Counted from the first letter of the stretch, positions 1 to 5,941 are shown. The stretch is DNA of 8,291 nt from Candidatus Methylomirabilota bacterium (GCA_023249165.1 JAHFDE010000091.1:1-8291), one strand, 5' to 3'. Translations and numbers: made by a program. Notes: generated from the sequence alone by a model not told the origin.

Positions 1-25
1 TCAACGACTCTCCCCAGGCACGAGT

Positions 26-41
26 TGGCACAGCAGTTGCT
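26..41 (+). promoter_or_regulatory. Sigma-54 (RpoN) -24/-12 promoter, full consensus match
   Basis: The sequence reads TGGCACA-N4-TTGCT, with GG at 27-28 and GC at 39-40 separated by the required 10 nt. This matches every position of the sigma-54 consensus TGGCACR-N4-TTGCW, and the base before it is T, also preferred. Transcription would begin about 12 nt beyond the -12 GC, near position 52, on the strand of the receiver-PilZ gene at 270. That leaves a leader of about 215 nt. The activator-binding site expected 80-200 nt upstream lies outside the window. Activity is inferred from sequence only. Confidence 0.65.
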
Positions 42-269
42 CTTGGAGGGGTGGGCGGGAAGAGGAAGACGAGGTGATGCGTGTTGGCCCTTCGGCTCCT
101 GTTCCTGGGACTGGCCTTATAGGCTCGGATGAGAACCCCCCCTTTCCCTTATCTGGATCTGGATCCACGCGAGAGGCGGAATTCGAAGTCACCCCTGACA
201 GTGTAGGCTTCCAGGCAGGCACGATTGGCCCGACCTGATATCGCACGCGGATAAGAAGGCCACCCCATC
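42..269 (+). other. 5' leader / non-coding stretch ahead of the response regulator
   Basis: If the promoter at 26-41 is used, this is an untranslated leader of about 215 nt. It is unusually long for a single regulator gene. It contains a CT/GA-rich first part, a short GGCCTTATAGGC-type palindrome near 113-124, and a direct repetition of CTGGAT near 151-163. I recognise no riboswitch and no strong stem-loop. The Shine-Dalgarno of the next gene (GAAGG, 255-259) lies at its end. A 53-codon frame (77-238) exists here but is weakly supported (see rejected items). Confidence 0.35.
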
Positions 270-1016
270 ATGGAAGCATTACGCACGGTTCTGATCATTG
301 ACGATGATCGCCAGGCCCGCAACTTCTACCGGGATCTGCTCGAGGCCGAGGGATTTGCCGTGGCGGAGGCTAGCAATGGAGCTGAGGCGCTACTTTGGTT
401 GCGGCGTGAGAGGGCGGAAATCATCCTTCTTGACCTAGACATGCCCGTCATGGACGGTCGGGGCTTCCTCGAGTACCGGGCACGAGACATAAGGATTCGA
501 GAGATCCCGGTCATCATGGTATGCAGTCAACTTGAGGACCCCGGGCTTCGCCAGGCCATGTTGCAGCTTGGGGCGGATCTGCTCGTGGAACGGTCGTTCC
601 GGCGCGAGGAAATCCTCAGGACCATGCGAGAGATCCTCGCAAGACCGCGCGCGCTGGAAGCCAGACACCCCATGGAGGCCCAAGAAGCCAGGGGGCGCCA
701 GGATCCTCGGGTGGCCCTTACCGTCCCCGTCCGAATTCGCGCAGCCACCTCGCCGGACACTTTGGGGATGCTCTACGACCTCAGCGCCAGCGGTCTTGGC
801 GCATGCCTACCTCGCCGGCTCGCCCTCGGGGAGACGATCACTGTAAGCCTCGACATGAACGGCCGCTCCCTTGCCTTGACGGGACTTGTGCGGTGGGGAG
901 CGGAGATCCCCACCCCTACAGGGTACCGGTACGGGATACGCTTCCTCGAGAGGCAGGATGACTCATTCCCCTTGCATGCCTACTCGTTCTTCCGGGGGCA
1001 CCCGGGATTCGCTTAA
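270..1016 (+). CDS. Response regulator with receiver and PilZ domains
   Basis: A 248-residue cytoplasmic regulator. Residues 1-125 form a CheY-like receiver: the acidic cluster is D11-D13, the phospho-acceptor is D55 in LLDLDMP-x-MDG, and the beta5-alpha5 segment starts at GAD (101-103). Residues about 140-245 form a PilZ domain with both c-di-GMP signature motifs, R143-x3-R147 and D170-x-S-x-x-G175 (DLSASG). By family knowledge such proteins couple phosphorylation to c-di-GMP binding and often act on motility, surface attachment or polysaccharide, without binding DNA. No output domain other than PilZ is visible. Two switch positions are unusual: the conserved Thr/Ser after beta4 is C85 (Ser follows at 86), and the conserved Lys is R108, followed by Ser instead of Pro. 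Phosphorylation may therefore be weak or altered. The ATG at 270 has GAAGG 10 nt upstream. No kinase gene is adjacent. A sigma-54 promoter lies at 26-41. Confidence 0.93.
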   Translation: MEALRTVLIIDDDRQARNFYRDLLEAEGFAVAEASNGAEALLWLRRERAEIILLDLDMPVMDGRGFLEYRARDIRIREIPVIMVCSQLEDPGLRQAMLQLGADLLVERSFRREEILRTMREILARPRALEARHPMEAQEARGRQDPRVALTVPVRIRAATSPDTLGMLYDLSASGLGACLPRRLALGETITVSLDMNGRSLALTGLVRWGAEIPTPTGYRYGIRFLERQDDSFPLHAYSFFRGHPGFA

Positions 1017-1184
1017 ACCTTCTCGCCACATCTCTTTACTGCAAGATTTTCATACTCTTTCAGTTCGAGGTCCCCCGGAAGACCCTCCACCCATTTTCGA
1101 TTCTTCATTATTTCCATTATTTCCGGAGAAAAACGGGGCAGCCAGCCGCAGCTTTACCTGGAACGCCGTTTGCAAAGATCGCAA
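1017..1184. other. Intergenic, AT-richer stretch before uppS
   Basis: Gene-free DNA between the response regulator and the first inverted-repeat element. It is visibly richer in A+T than the flanking genes, especially 1035-1135, and long antisense or sense frames here are continuations of shadow frames. No U-tract terminator for the response regulator was found; the best hairpin (GGTC/GACC near 1069-1084) is too short. Its right end carries the sigma-54-like promoter at 1159-1174. The AT-rich part would be a natural place for an IHF or activator site, but I see no specific palindrome. Confidence 0.5.
1159..1174 (+). promoter_or_regulatory. Sigma-54-like -24/-12 promoter for uppS
   Basis: The sequence reads TGGAACG-N4-TTGCA. 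Eleven of the twelve defined consensus positions match; the only departure is A for C in TGGCA. The invariant GG (1160-1161) and GC (1172-1173) are present with the correct 10-nt gap. The predicted start, about 12 nt after the GC, falls at about 1185, the first base of the inverted-repeat element at 1185-1291. An mRNA starting there would carry the whole element as a leader of about 160 nt before uppS. Part of the motif (TGGAACG) also occurs in the element's terminal repeat, so a chance resemblance cannot be excluded. Confidence 0.45.
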
Positions 1185-1291
1185 CTAGTGCCGTTCCAAC
1201 TATTCGAGCCAACACGGCGGTGTGCGATACGCAAACGAAGCTTGCTGACTTCCTTGCCTGTGTTCGGGGCAATAAGTTGGAACGGTACTAG
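1185..1291. mobile_element. MITE-like inverted-repeat element, copy 1
   Basis: A 99-bp element bounded by CTAG on both sides (1185-1188 and 1288-1291). Left terminal repeat TGCCGTTCCAAC (1189-1200); right terminal repeat GTTGGAACGGTA (1276-1287), one mismatch to a perfect inverted repeat. The arms extend inward imperfectly (TATTCGAGCC against GGGGCAATAA). The internal part contains CGGCGGTGTGC, shared with copy 4 in the same orientation. It encodes nothing and has no transposase, so it would have to be mobilised in trans. It lies between the response regulator and uppS and ends 53 nt before the uppS start. Confidence 0.85.
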
Positions 1292-1344
1292 GCGCACGAA
1301 TCCCCCCGCAGATTTACAGCAGTGCTTCCGCTGGAGGGCCATAC

Positions 1345-2223
1345 ATGGAACCCCGCAGTCGCTCGGTACTTTGGGATGAGCCGGAACCGGAGGAACCCAT
1401 CGAAGTGATTGATTACTACGAGGCCATGCGAATGGGATGGCTGGCCACTGTACTCTCTCCGCTTTACCGGCTCTACGAGCGGCGCCTTGAGCGGGAGGTC
1501 CAACGGGGCCCTATGCCCCGCCATATTGGCCTGATCCTCGATGGGAATCGGCGGTATGCCCGAGAGCTCGGTCTGGAAGACCCCATGGCGGGACACCGCA
1601 TGGGTGCCGATAAGCTCGAAGAGGTGATGGATTGGCTGGAGGAGCTTGAGGTCCGGATCACGACCCTGTTTGCCCTGTCTGCCGAAAATCTCGCGCGTCC
1701 ACCGGCCGAATTATCCGGGCTCCTCGCGCTGATCGAGGCCAAATTGCGGTCAGTCGCCATCGACCCCAAGATCCACCGAAAGGGGGTCCGGGTCCGGGCC
1801 GTGGGTCGGCTCGAGCTCCTCCCACCCTCGCTGCGGGAGGCCATTGCCTTGGCGGAAGAGGCCACACGAAAGCACGATAGCTTCTCTCTCAACCTCGCGG
1901 TGGGGTACGGGGGCCGTCAGGAGATAACGGATGCCGTGCGCCAGCTTCTGCGCGAGCGTGCCAGGTGCGGGGCGTCGCTGGCCCGGGTCGCCGACGAGAT
2001 CACCCCGGAGGACATCGGCAAGCACCTATATACCTACGACCTGCCCGACCCGGAGTTGATCATCCGCACCAGCGGAGAAGTCCGCCTCTCGGGCTTTCTT
2101 CTGTGGCAGAGCGCCTATAGTGAGTTCTATTTCTGCGATGCCTACTGGCCGGCGTTTCGCAAGATCGATCTGCTCCGGGCCATCCGCAGCTACCAGCAGC
2201 GGAAGCGCCGCTTCGGCCTGTAG
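1345..2223 (+). CDS. uppS: Isoprenyl transferase (cis-prenyl diphosphate synthase, UppS family)
   Basis: A 292-residue enzyme that condenses IPP onto an allylic diphosphate in cis, normally giving undecaprenyl diphosphate, the carrier lipid for peptidoglycan and other surface polymers. It acts at the cytoplasmic face of the membrane. Visible family motifs: HIGLILDGNRRYAR (60-73, catalytic D66), AGHRMG (82-87), ALSAENLARP (110-119), RAVGRLELLP (151-160), VGYGGRQEI (187-194) and IRTSGE-x-RLS (240-249) followed by FLLWQSAYSEFYF (251-263). Usual bacterial enzymes are about 230-260 residues with DGNGRWA and FSTENW; here DGNRRYA and LSAEN resemble archaeal/eukaryotic long-chain enzymes. An N-terminal extension of about 57 residues includes a hydrophobic/amphipathic stretch (30-45) that could aid membrane contact. 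The ATG at 1345 has GGAGGG (1333-1338) 6 nt upstream. Product chain length cannot be read from the sequence. Confidence 0.93.
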   Translation: MEPRSRSVLWDEPEPEEPIEVIDYYEAMRMGWLATVLSPLYRLYERRLEREVQRGPMPRHIGLILDGNRRYARELGLEDPMAGHRMGADKLEEVMDWLEELEVRITTLFALSAENLARPPAELSGLLALIEAKLRSVAIDPKIHRKGVRVRAVGRLELLPPSLREAIALAEEATRKHDSFSLNLAVGYGGRQEITDAVRQLLRERARCGASLARVADEITPEDIGKHLYTYDLPDPELIIRTSGEVRLSGFLLWQSAYSEFYFCDAYWPAFRKIDLLRAIRSYQQRKRRFGL

Positions 2224-2287
2224 CCTCCTCGATGGTACCGACAGCACAGGGGCAGGGCTAGCACTGATAGAGTTGGGGAGACGGTAG

Positions 2288-2872
2288 ATGGAAGAAAAAG
2301 TGGTACTCGTGGATACAGATGATCAAGAAATCGGAACCGCGGAAAAATTACAAACGCACCGCGAGGGGGCACTCCATAGGGCATTCTCTATATTTGTGTT
2401 TAACTCGAGAGGTGAACTGTTGCTTCAGAAGAGGGCGAAGACAAAATATCATTCCGGAGGACTCTGGTCTAACACCTGCTGCAGTCATCCCAAGCCTGAA
2501 CAACCTATCTACAAGGCGACGCACAGAAGGTTAATGGAGGAAATGGGCTTTGACTGTGACCTAAAGGAAATTTTTAGTTTTATTTATAAGGTACAAGTGG
2601 CAGATGGTCTTTTTGAGCATGAATATGATCACGTCTTCATGGGAACATATGATGGTGATCCCGCTCCAAGTCCGGAAGAAGCTGATGATTGGAAATGGAC
2701 CGATCTGGAAGAATTAAGAAATGACGTACAGACGAATCCTGATGGGTATACCTCTTGGTTAAAGATCTGTATTGATAGACTGATTTGGCACCTGAGACGC
2801 AATGGTGGTGGCAGCATAAGAAAGGAATCCAGGGATGTCAGGGCACCGTTGGCTCAGCACCGTGGCCAGTAG
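2288..2872 (+). CDS. idi: Isopentenyl-diphosphate delta-isomerase, type I (Nudix fold)
   Basis: A 194-residue cytosolic enzyme interconverting IPP and DMAPP, the starter units of isoprenoid synthesis. Family residues are in place: metal-binding H24 and H30, catalytic C65 in WSNTCCSHP (60-68) with metal-binding H67, the Nudix helix RRLMEEMGF (80-88), and E110/E112 in FEHEYDHVF (109-117), where E112 matches the catalytic glutamate. The fold ends near residue 172; the last 20 or so residues (basic, Arg-rich) go beyond the usual length of about 180. ATG at 2288 with GGGGAG just upstream, 64 nt after uppS. By hand count 2281-2820 is 241/540 = 45% G+C, against 60-70% in lines of the neighbouring uppS, with many A/T-ending codons, so the gene looks horizontally acquired. 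It probably shares a transcript with uppS. Confidence 0.95.
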   Translation: MEEKVVLVDTDDQEIGTAEKLQTHREGALHRAFSIFVFNSRGELLLQKRAKTKYHSGGLWSNTCCSHPKPEQPIYKATHRRLMEEMGFDCDLKEIFSFIYKVQVADGLFEHEYDHVFMGTYDGDPAPSPEEADDWKWTDLEELRNDVQTNPDGYTSWLKICIDRLIWHLRRNGGGSIRKESRDVRAPLAQHRGQ

Positions 2873-2880
2873 CTGAGGGA

Positions 2881-2904
2881 AACCCGCTTGGGAGCAAGCA
2901 GGTT
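2881..2904 (+). other. Stable hairpin just after idi
   Basis: AACC-C-GCTTG, loop GGAG, CAAGC-A-GGTT: nine base pairs with one C/A mismatch (2885/2900) and a 4-nt loop at 2891-2894, starting 9 nt after the idi stop. No T-run follows, so it is not a standard intrinsic terminator. It could protect the upstream mRNA from 3' decay, tune expression of the next small gene, or be a dyad bound by a protein. Function is not known. Confidence 0.5.
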
Positions 2905-2934
2905 AAGCCCGCAGTCCAGTAAGGCGGAGCAGAT

Positions 2935-3180
2935 ATGATTACCGAATATCTCTTTCTGATACCAAATGGCGAGATCCTTTACGATCTCCAAGAGATCCGC
3001 GAATACGTCGAGCGGCATTACGGTAACCGTCACCCCTGTTCGTACTGCGGTTGCTATCTCATCCCCACCGGCCAAACCCGCCGGTTCCTCTTCCGCGTTT
3101 ATCGCTGCGCCAACAGTATATGCTCCGCCTCCTTCGAGGCGTTCAGGTTCCGGCGTCCCTGGCACCGGCAGGCCGCATAG
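2935..3180 (+). CDS. Small four-cysteine (zinc-ribbon-like) hypothetical protein
   Basis: An 81-residue protein that I do not recognise. It has C35-x2-C38 and C58-x4-C63, about 20 residues apart, suggesting a treble-clef or ribbon-like zinc site (C40 may be a spare). The C-terminal third is basic and aromatic (RFRRPWHR, 71-78), compatible with nucleic-acid binding; the N-terminus (1-30) is a mixed helix/strand segment with no signal peptide. The ATG at 2935 has AAGGCGGAG (2921-2929) at good spacing, which favours this frame over overlapping frames on both strands. It lies 62 nt after idi, separated by the hairpin at 2881-2904, and faces dcd tail to tail. It could be the last gene of an uppS-idi transcript. 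No function is assigned. Confidence 0.5.
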   Translation: MITEYLFLIPNGEILYDLQEIREYVERHYGNRHPCSYCGCYLIPTGQTRRFLFRVYRCANSICSASFEAFRFRRPWHRQAA

Positions 3181-3267
3181 AGTTCTCCCCTGGACCCCGA
3201 GAAACTCCTCAGGGCCCCACCAAGGCGTATCTCGGTACCAGTGACTCGACGGCGAGGACATCGGTGG

Positions 3268-3375
3268 CTAGTGCCGTTCCAACTATTCGTGCCCATCTCC
3301 TTGCCGCACACGCCGACCACCGTTGGAACAAGGCAGGCTGATCACATTCGGAGTATGCAGTTGGAACGGCACTAG
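3268..3375. mobile_element. MITE-like inverted-repeat element, copy 2 (supplies dcd stop)
   Basis: A 100-bp element flanked by CTAG (3268-3271 and 3372-3375). Terminal repeats TGCCGTTCCAAC (3272-3283) and GTTGGAACGGCA (3360-3371) are a perfect 12-bp inverted pair. The interior shares GCCGCACACGCC and a TCACATTCGG block with copy 3, which lies in the opposite orientation. The right-hand CTAG holds the TAG stop of dcd (complement of 3372-3374). The element lies between the convergent small-protein gene (ends 3180) and dcd; the 87 nt between 3181 and 3267 show nothing recognisable. Confidence 0.87.
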
Positions 3376-5162
3376 ATGCGCGGCAGGGTGATCTCCTGCT
3401 GGCCTTGGTACTTCCCCTGCTTGTCCGCGTAGGAACGCTCGCAGACCTGATCGGCCTCAAAGAAGATCACCTGGGCGATCCCCTCTCCCGCATAGATCCG
3501 GGCCGGCAAGGGTGTCGTATTGGATATCTCGAGAGTGGCATGCCCTTCCCACTCGGGCTCAAATGGGGTCACGTTCACGATGATGCCGCACCTGGCGTAA
3601 GTCGAATTGTGGACCACGAAGTCCTCGGCAACGAAGTTTTCGTAGCCGGGAACGGTCAAGTCATAGACGGTTTCGACTCCTGCATTCTCGATCTCAGCAA
3701 CCACATCCCAGAGAATAGGTCGAGCCGCGGCCACCGCTAGCGGGGGATCTTCCGTGGCTGCGGCGACGGCTTCAGCGACAGGTCGTGGCACGGACTGTTT
3801 GGGGATGGTGCGAGCAAACCCCAGGGCCCTCAGAGAAGTCCCCGCGCCACGGGCCGCGGCCACCAGCATCGGCCAGGCTTCGCGAGGAAGCGTGTCGTAG
3901 TTCGACTTTCGTTTCGGTGCTTCTCGGATCCGGGCGACCGCTTGGGCCAACCGCTCGGCTTTTCGCGATCCGGGAATGAAGCCGATGTGCTCGGCAAATC
4001 GAAGGACGCCCTCCTTGTCGGTCGTACAGTAGACCCAGGCATGGCGACCCGAAGCTGTACGTCGGCTTCGAAGCGTACCGATGATGCCAAACCTCAATAG
4101 AAGGTGGTGCACGTCGCGAGCCAACCGCTCGGAGGATGAAGCATACTCAATTCGGGCCCACTGTTCGCCGAACGACACACTCCCGTCCCCCGAAAAAAGA
4201 GCCCGGACGAATCGAGCGACCGCTTGGCGTGGGGCGCGAAAGACGCGGCTGGGGACGAACTTATCAACCGAGCGGACGTCCAGACCGAGTTCGTGCAGCC
4301 AACTGTAAAATCGGTTACGTTCCATCCTCCCGCCGCGGCGGCCGTGATTCGTCACATTCAGTGAACAACCCGCAACCGGCCGAGCGATACAGCCAAATTC
4401 GGTGGTCGCCTCGGAGAAACGCTCTCGAAGCATCGGATCTCCGCTCGTGTAACGGGGCGAGGAACCAGGCGTCCGGCACTGGCCGTCGGCGATCATAAGA
4501 CCGAGCAGTTCCGCCTCGTGGTCGGCGAGCAGTGAGGCGCCGAAGAAGGGCAGCTCTCTTGGAACAGCGATGCGGTCCCCGACCCTCAGATCCGAGAGTG
4601 GAGTCCAGCCCTCCAGTTTGAGGAAAGGATGGTTCGCGGTTGCGTCGATCTTTCGACCGGTTCGAGTGCGGATTCGGTAGACCGGCTGGCGACCCTGGCA
4701 CAGGTGAGCCGAAACGCGGGCCGGAATGAATCGTCCCGCGTGGTAGGCAACGACCATTGGGCGAGCTTCCCGAACGAATGTGTCAAGCCGAACCCACTCG
4801 CCGGACTCAGGATCGATAATCCGAGTCGACCCAGGCAGACACTTCCCCACACAGATCGTCAGGACGCTTCTGGGAATCCGGAAGTATTCAACGGTCCGGG
4901 CCAAGGCGAAGGAGTTGGGGGGAATGATGCAGATCGCTCCCTCAAAGTCGACGAACGATTGCCGGTTGAAGTTCTTCGGATCCACGATGGTCGTGTTGAT
5001 GTTGGTGAAGATCTTGAATTGATCCGCGACCCGGATGTCGTAGCCGTAAGACGAGAGCCCATACGAGATCACCCCGTCCCGAATCTGCGACTCGATGAAG
5101 GGGTCGATCATCTTGTGCTCTAACGCCATCTTCCGGATCCACGCATCTGCCTTGATCCCCAT
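3372..5162 (-). CDS. dcd: dCTP deaminase precursor interrupted by an intein
   Basis: A 596-residue precursor. Removing residues 108-519 leaves a 184-residue dCTP deaminase, a normal length, which converts dCTP to dUTP and ammonia in the dTTP pathway; whether it also hydrolyses dUTP cannot be told. The N-extein runs MGIKADAWIR to ICVGK (107 residues) and the C-extein from STYARCG to ITLPRI (77 residues). Catalytic-motif residues visible: S520 and R524 in (K)STYAR, the Glu in GHATLEISN (E545, which is E133 after splicing), and the C-terminal GKYQGQ. The start is the ATG at 5162-5160, matching the family N-terminus and preceded by GGGAGGGGG; the in-frame extension up to 5510 has no family resemblance and overlaps the upstream gene antiframe. 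The gene follows the NTF2-like gene by 119 nt, a possible operon. Its TAG stop lies in the duplicated CTAG of element copy 2. Confidence 0.95.
   Translation of the reverse strand: MGIKADAWIRKMALEHKMIDPFIESQIRDGVISYGLSSYGYDIRVADQFKIFTNINTTIVDPKNFNRQSFVDFEGAICIIPPNSFALARTVEYFRIPRSVLTICVGKCLPGSTRIIDPESGEWVRLDTFVREARPMVVAYHAGRFIPARVSAHLCQGRQPVYRIRTRTGRKIDATANHPFLKLEGWTPLSDLRVGDRIAVPRELPFFGASLLADHEAELLGLMIADGQCRTPGSSPRYTSGDPMLRERFSEATTEFGCIARPVAGCSLNVTNHGRRGGRMERNRFYSWLHELGLDVRSVDKFVPSRVFRAPRQAVARFVRALFSGDGSVSFGEQWARIEYASSSERLARDVHHLLLRFGIIGTLRSRRTASGRHAWVYCTTDKEGVLRFAEHIGFIPGSRKAERLAQAVARIREAPKRKSNYDTLPREAWPMLVAAARGAGTSLRALGFARTIPKQSVPRPVAEAVAAATEDPPLAVAAARPILWDVVAEIENAGVETVYDLTVPGYENFVAEDFVVHNSTYARCGIIVNVTPFEPEWEGHATLEISNTTPLPARIYAGEGIAQVIFFEADQVCERSYADKQGKYQGQQEITLPRI
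3606..4841 (-). other. Intein with LAGLIDADG homing endonuclease, inside dcd
   Basis: A 412-residue self-splicing insertion within the Dcd precursor, residues C108-N519. Splicing blocks are all recognisable: N-terminal CLPGSTRI (Cys1), block B ATANHPFL (T175, H178), block F VYDLTVPGYENF (499-510), and the terminal VVHN (penultimate H518, terminal N519) followed by Ser +1 (S520). Between them lie two dodecapeptides, LLGLMIADG (219-227) and FVRALFSGDG (318-327), with the acidic residues D226 and D326 of a homing endonuclease retained. Both activities therefore look intact. The insertion sits between GK and STYAR of the deaminase active-site loop, a typical conserved intein target, so enzyme activity should require splicing. 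G+C is not obviously different from the host gene. Confidence 0.95.
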
Positions 5163-5281
5163 ACCCCCTCCCTTTCCTCGAGTCGTGGTACTTCTCACAG
5201 GAGGATTGCCCTGTCTGGCCCCGGTGCGAGGACAGGCTGCCCGAGCAGGAGACAATGGCTGGATCGAGGGGGGCGCGGAAG

Positions 5282-5764
5282 CTACTTCTCGAGGGGGGCG
5301 TCGAAGACCTTGACCTCGTCGATCCGCCAGCGCCCCTCCTCCCGGACCAGGTCGTATGTCTGCCGGCTCACCTTCTTGCCCTCCGGGGTCTTCAGGTGAA
5401 AGCTGATCACCACCGTCGCCTCCTCGCCGCGGACGATGGCGGGATTGACGCGCAAGAAGAGGACCTCGGACCGGGGCCTGATGTCGTGGCGCCCGAGCTG
5501 CTCCACCCAATCTTTTCGGGATCTTCCGTTATGCCACTTGGATGAGAGATGGCCATACGCCTCGTTATAATCCCCATCCAGAATGGCCTGGAGATAGGCC
5601 CGGACCACCGCGGTCGGAACTGCCTCGCGGGCGGGTTGCTCCACTGCGACCGAAATATGGGGTGCCAGCACGCTCACTAAAAGGATGACAAGAAACGCCT
5701 GTGGTATCCCGTGCCAGATGCGGATTGCCCGCGGTCCGCGGATCTCCGGGAACGATCGGCTCAC
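5282..5764 (-). CDS. Predicted secreted NTF2-like protein
   Basis: A 160-residue protein. Residues 1-40 look like a signal peptide: Arg-rich start (R3, R9, R12, R15), hydrophobic core about 22-35, and a likely signal-peptidase I site after SVA (40), so the product should be periplasmic or extracytoplasmic. Residues 48-160 resemble small NTF2-like domains: a first helix PTAVVRAYLQAILDGDYNEAY (50-70), then a strand-rich part ending in REEGRWRIDEVKV (141-153), the characteristic last strands. Such domains often bind small ligands or support larger enzymes; no catalytic function can be claimed. I chose the GTG at 5764-5762, which has GGGGAG 8 nt upstream; a longer ATG frame to 5929 crosses the terminator at 5893-5915 and lacks any such site. 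dcd follows 119 nt downstream on the same strand. Confidence 0.75.
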   Translation of the reverse strand: MSRSFPEIRGPRAIRIWHGIPQAFLVILLVSVLAPHISVAVEQPAREAVPTAVVRAYLQAILDGDYNEAYGHLSSKWHNGRSRKDWVEQLGRHDIRPRSEVLFLRVNPAIVRGEEATVVISFHLKTPEGKKVSRQTYDLVREEGRWRIDEVKVFDAPLEK

Positions 5765-5812
5765 GAAGTCGGCTCCCCTCGAAAAAATGCCGCCCCCTCC
5801 GGTCGGGAAAAC

Positions 5813-5828
5813 TACAAGGATCATGCCA
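5813..5828 (-). promoter_or_regulatory. Possible degenerate sigma-54 promoter for the NTF2-like gene
   Basis: On the - strand it reads TGGCATG-N4-TTGTA. The -24 half is good, but the -12 half has GT where GC is nearly invariant, so this is a weak candidate. It ends 48 nt upstream of the GTG at 5764. No convincing sigma-70 promoter is seen in the same gap. Confidence 0.25.
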
Positions 5829-5892
5829 ATCCGACCCGGCCGGGCTGAGACAGCCTGGGGCCAAATAAAGCAGAACCCGGGCTGAAACACAA

Positions 5893-5915
5893 CAAAAAAA
5901 GAGGCTTCCGCCTCT
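5893..5915 (-). terminator. Intrinsic terminator closing the nrdJ operon
   Basis: Read on the - strand: AGAGGC, loop of 4 nt, GCCTCT (6-bp perfect stem, 5915-5900), followed at once by seven T residues (5900-5894, the A-run on the + strand). It is a good Rho-independent terminator for transcription coming from nrdJ and the two small orfs. Without the inverted-repeat element at 5942-6050 it would lie about 30 nt after the stop of the 59-codon orf, which supports that orf as the operon's last gene. Confidence 0.8.
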
Positions 5916-5941
5916 CTGCGTCCCACCAAGACTCGCCTCCT

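Noticed and set aside
77..238. A 53-codon + strand frame between the sigma-54 promoter and the response regulator (begins MRVGPSAPVP)
   Set aside because: A GAGGA sequence lies upstream, but the product is low-complexity and its third codon positions are not GC-rich like the neighbours. A leader peptide remains possible but is unsupported.
1..246. An 81-codon frame on the - strand ending at position 1
   Set aside because: Pro/Ser/Gly-rich low-complexity product, no recognisable domain, and it runs antisense through the sigma-54 promoter and leader.
1069..1084. GGTC/GACC hairpin after the response regulator as a terminator
   Set aside because: Only four pairs and no U-tract follows.
5163..5510. 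N-terminal extension of the dcd frame up to an ATG at 5510
   Set aside because: The extra 116 residues are Arg/Pro/Gly-rich, overlap the NTF2-like gene, and precede a start with strong ribosome site that matches the Dcd family N-terminus.
5851..5884. Inverted repeat CAGCCTGGG / CCCGGGCTG with a 16-nt loop between the terminator and the NTF2-like gene
   Set aside because: One mismatch, a large loop and no T-run; not enough for a terminator or a known operator.
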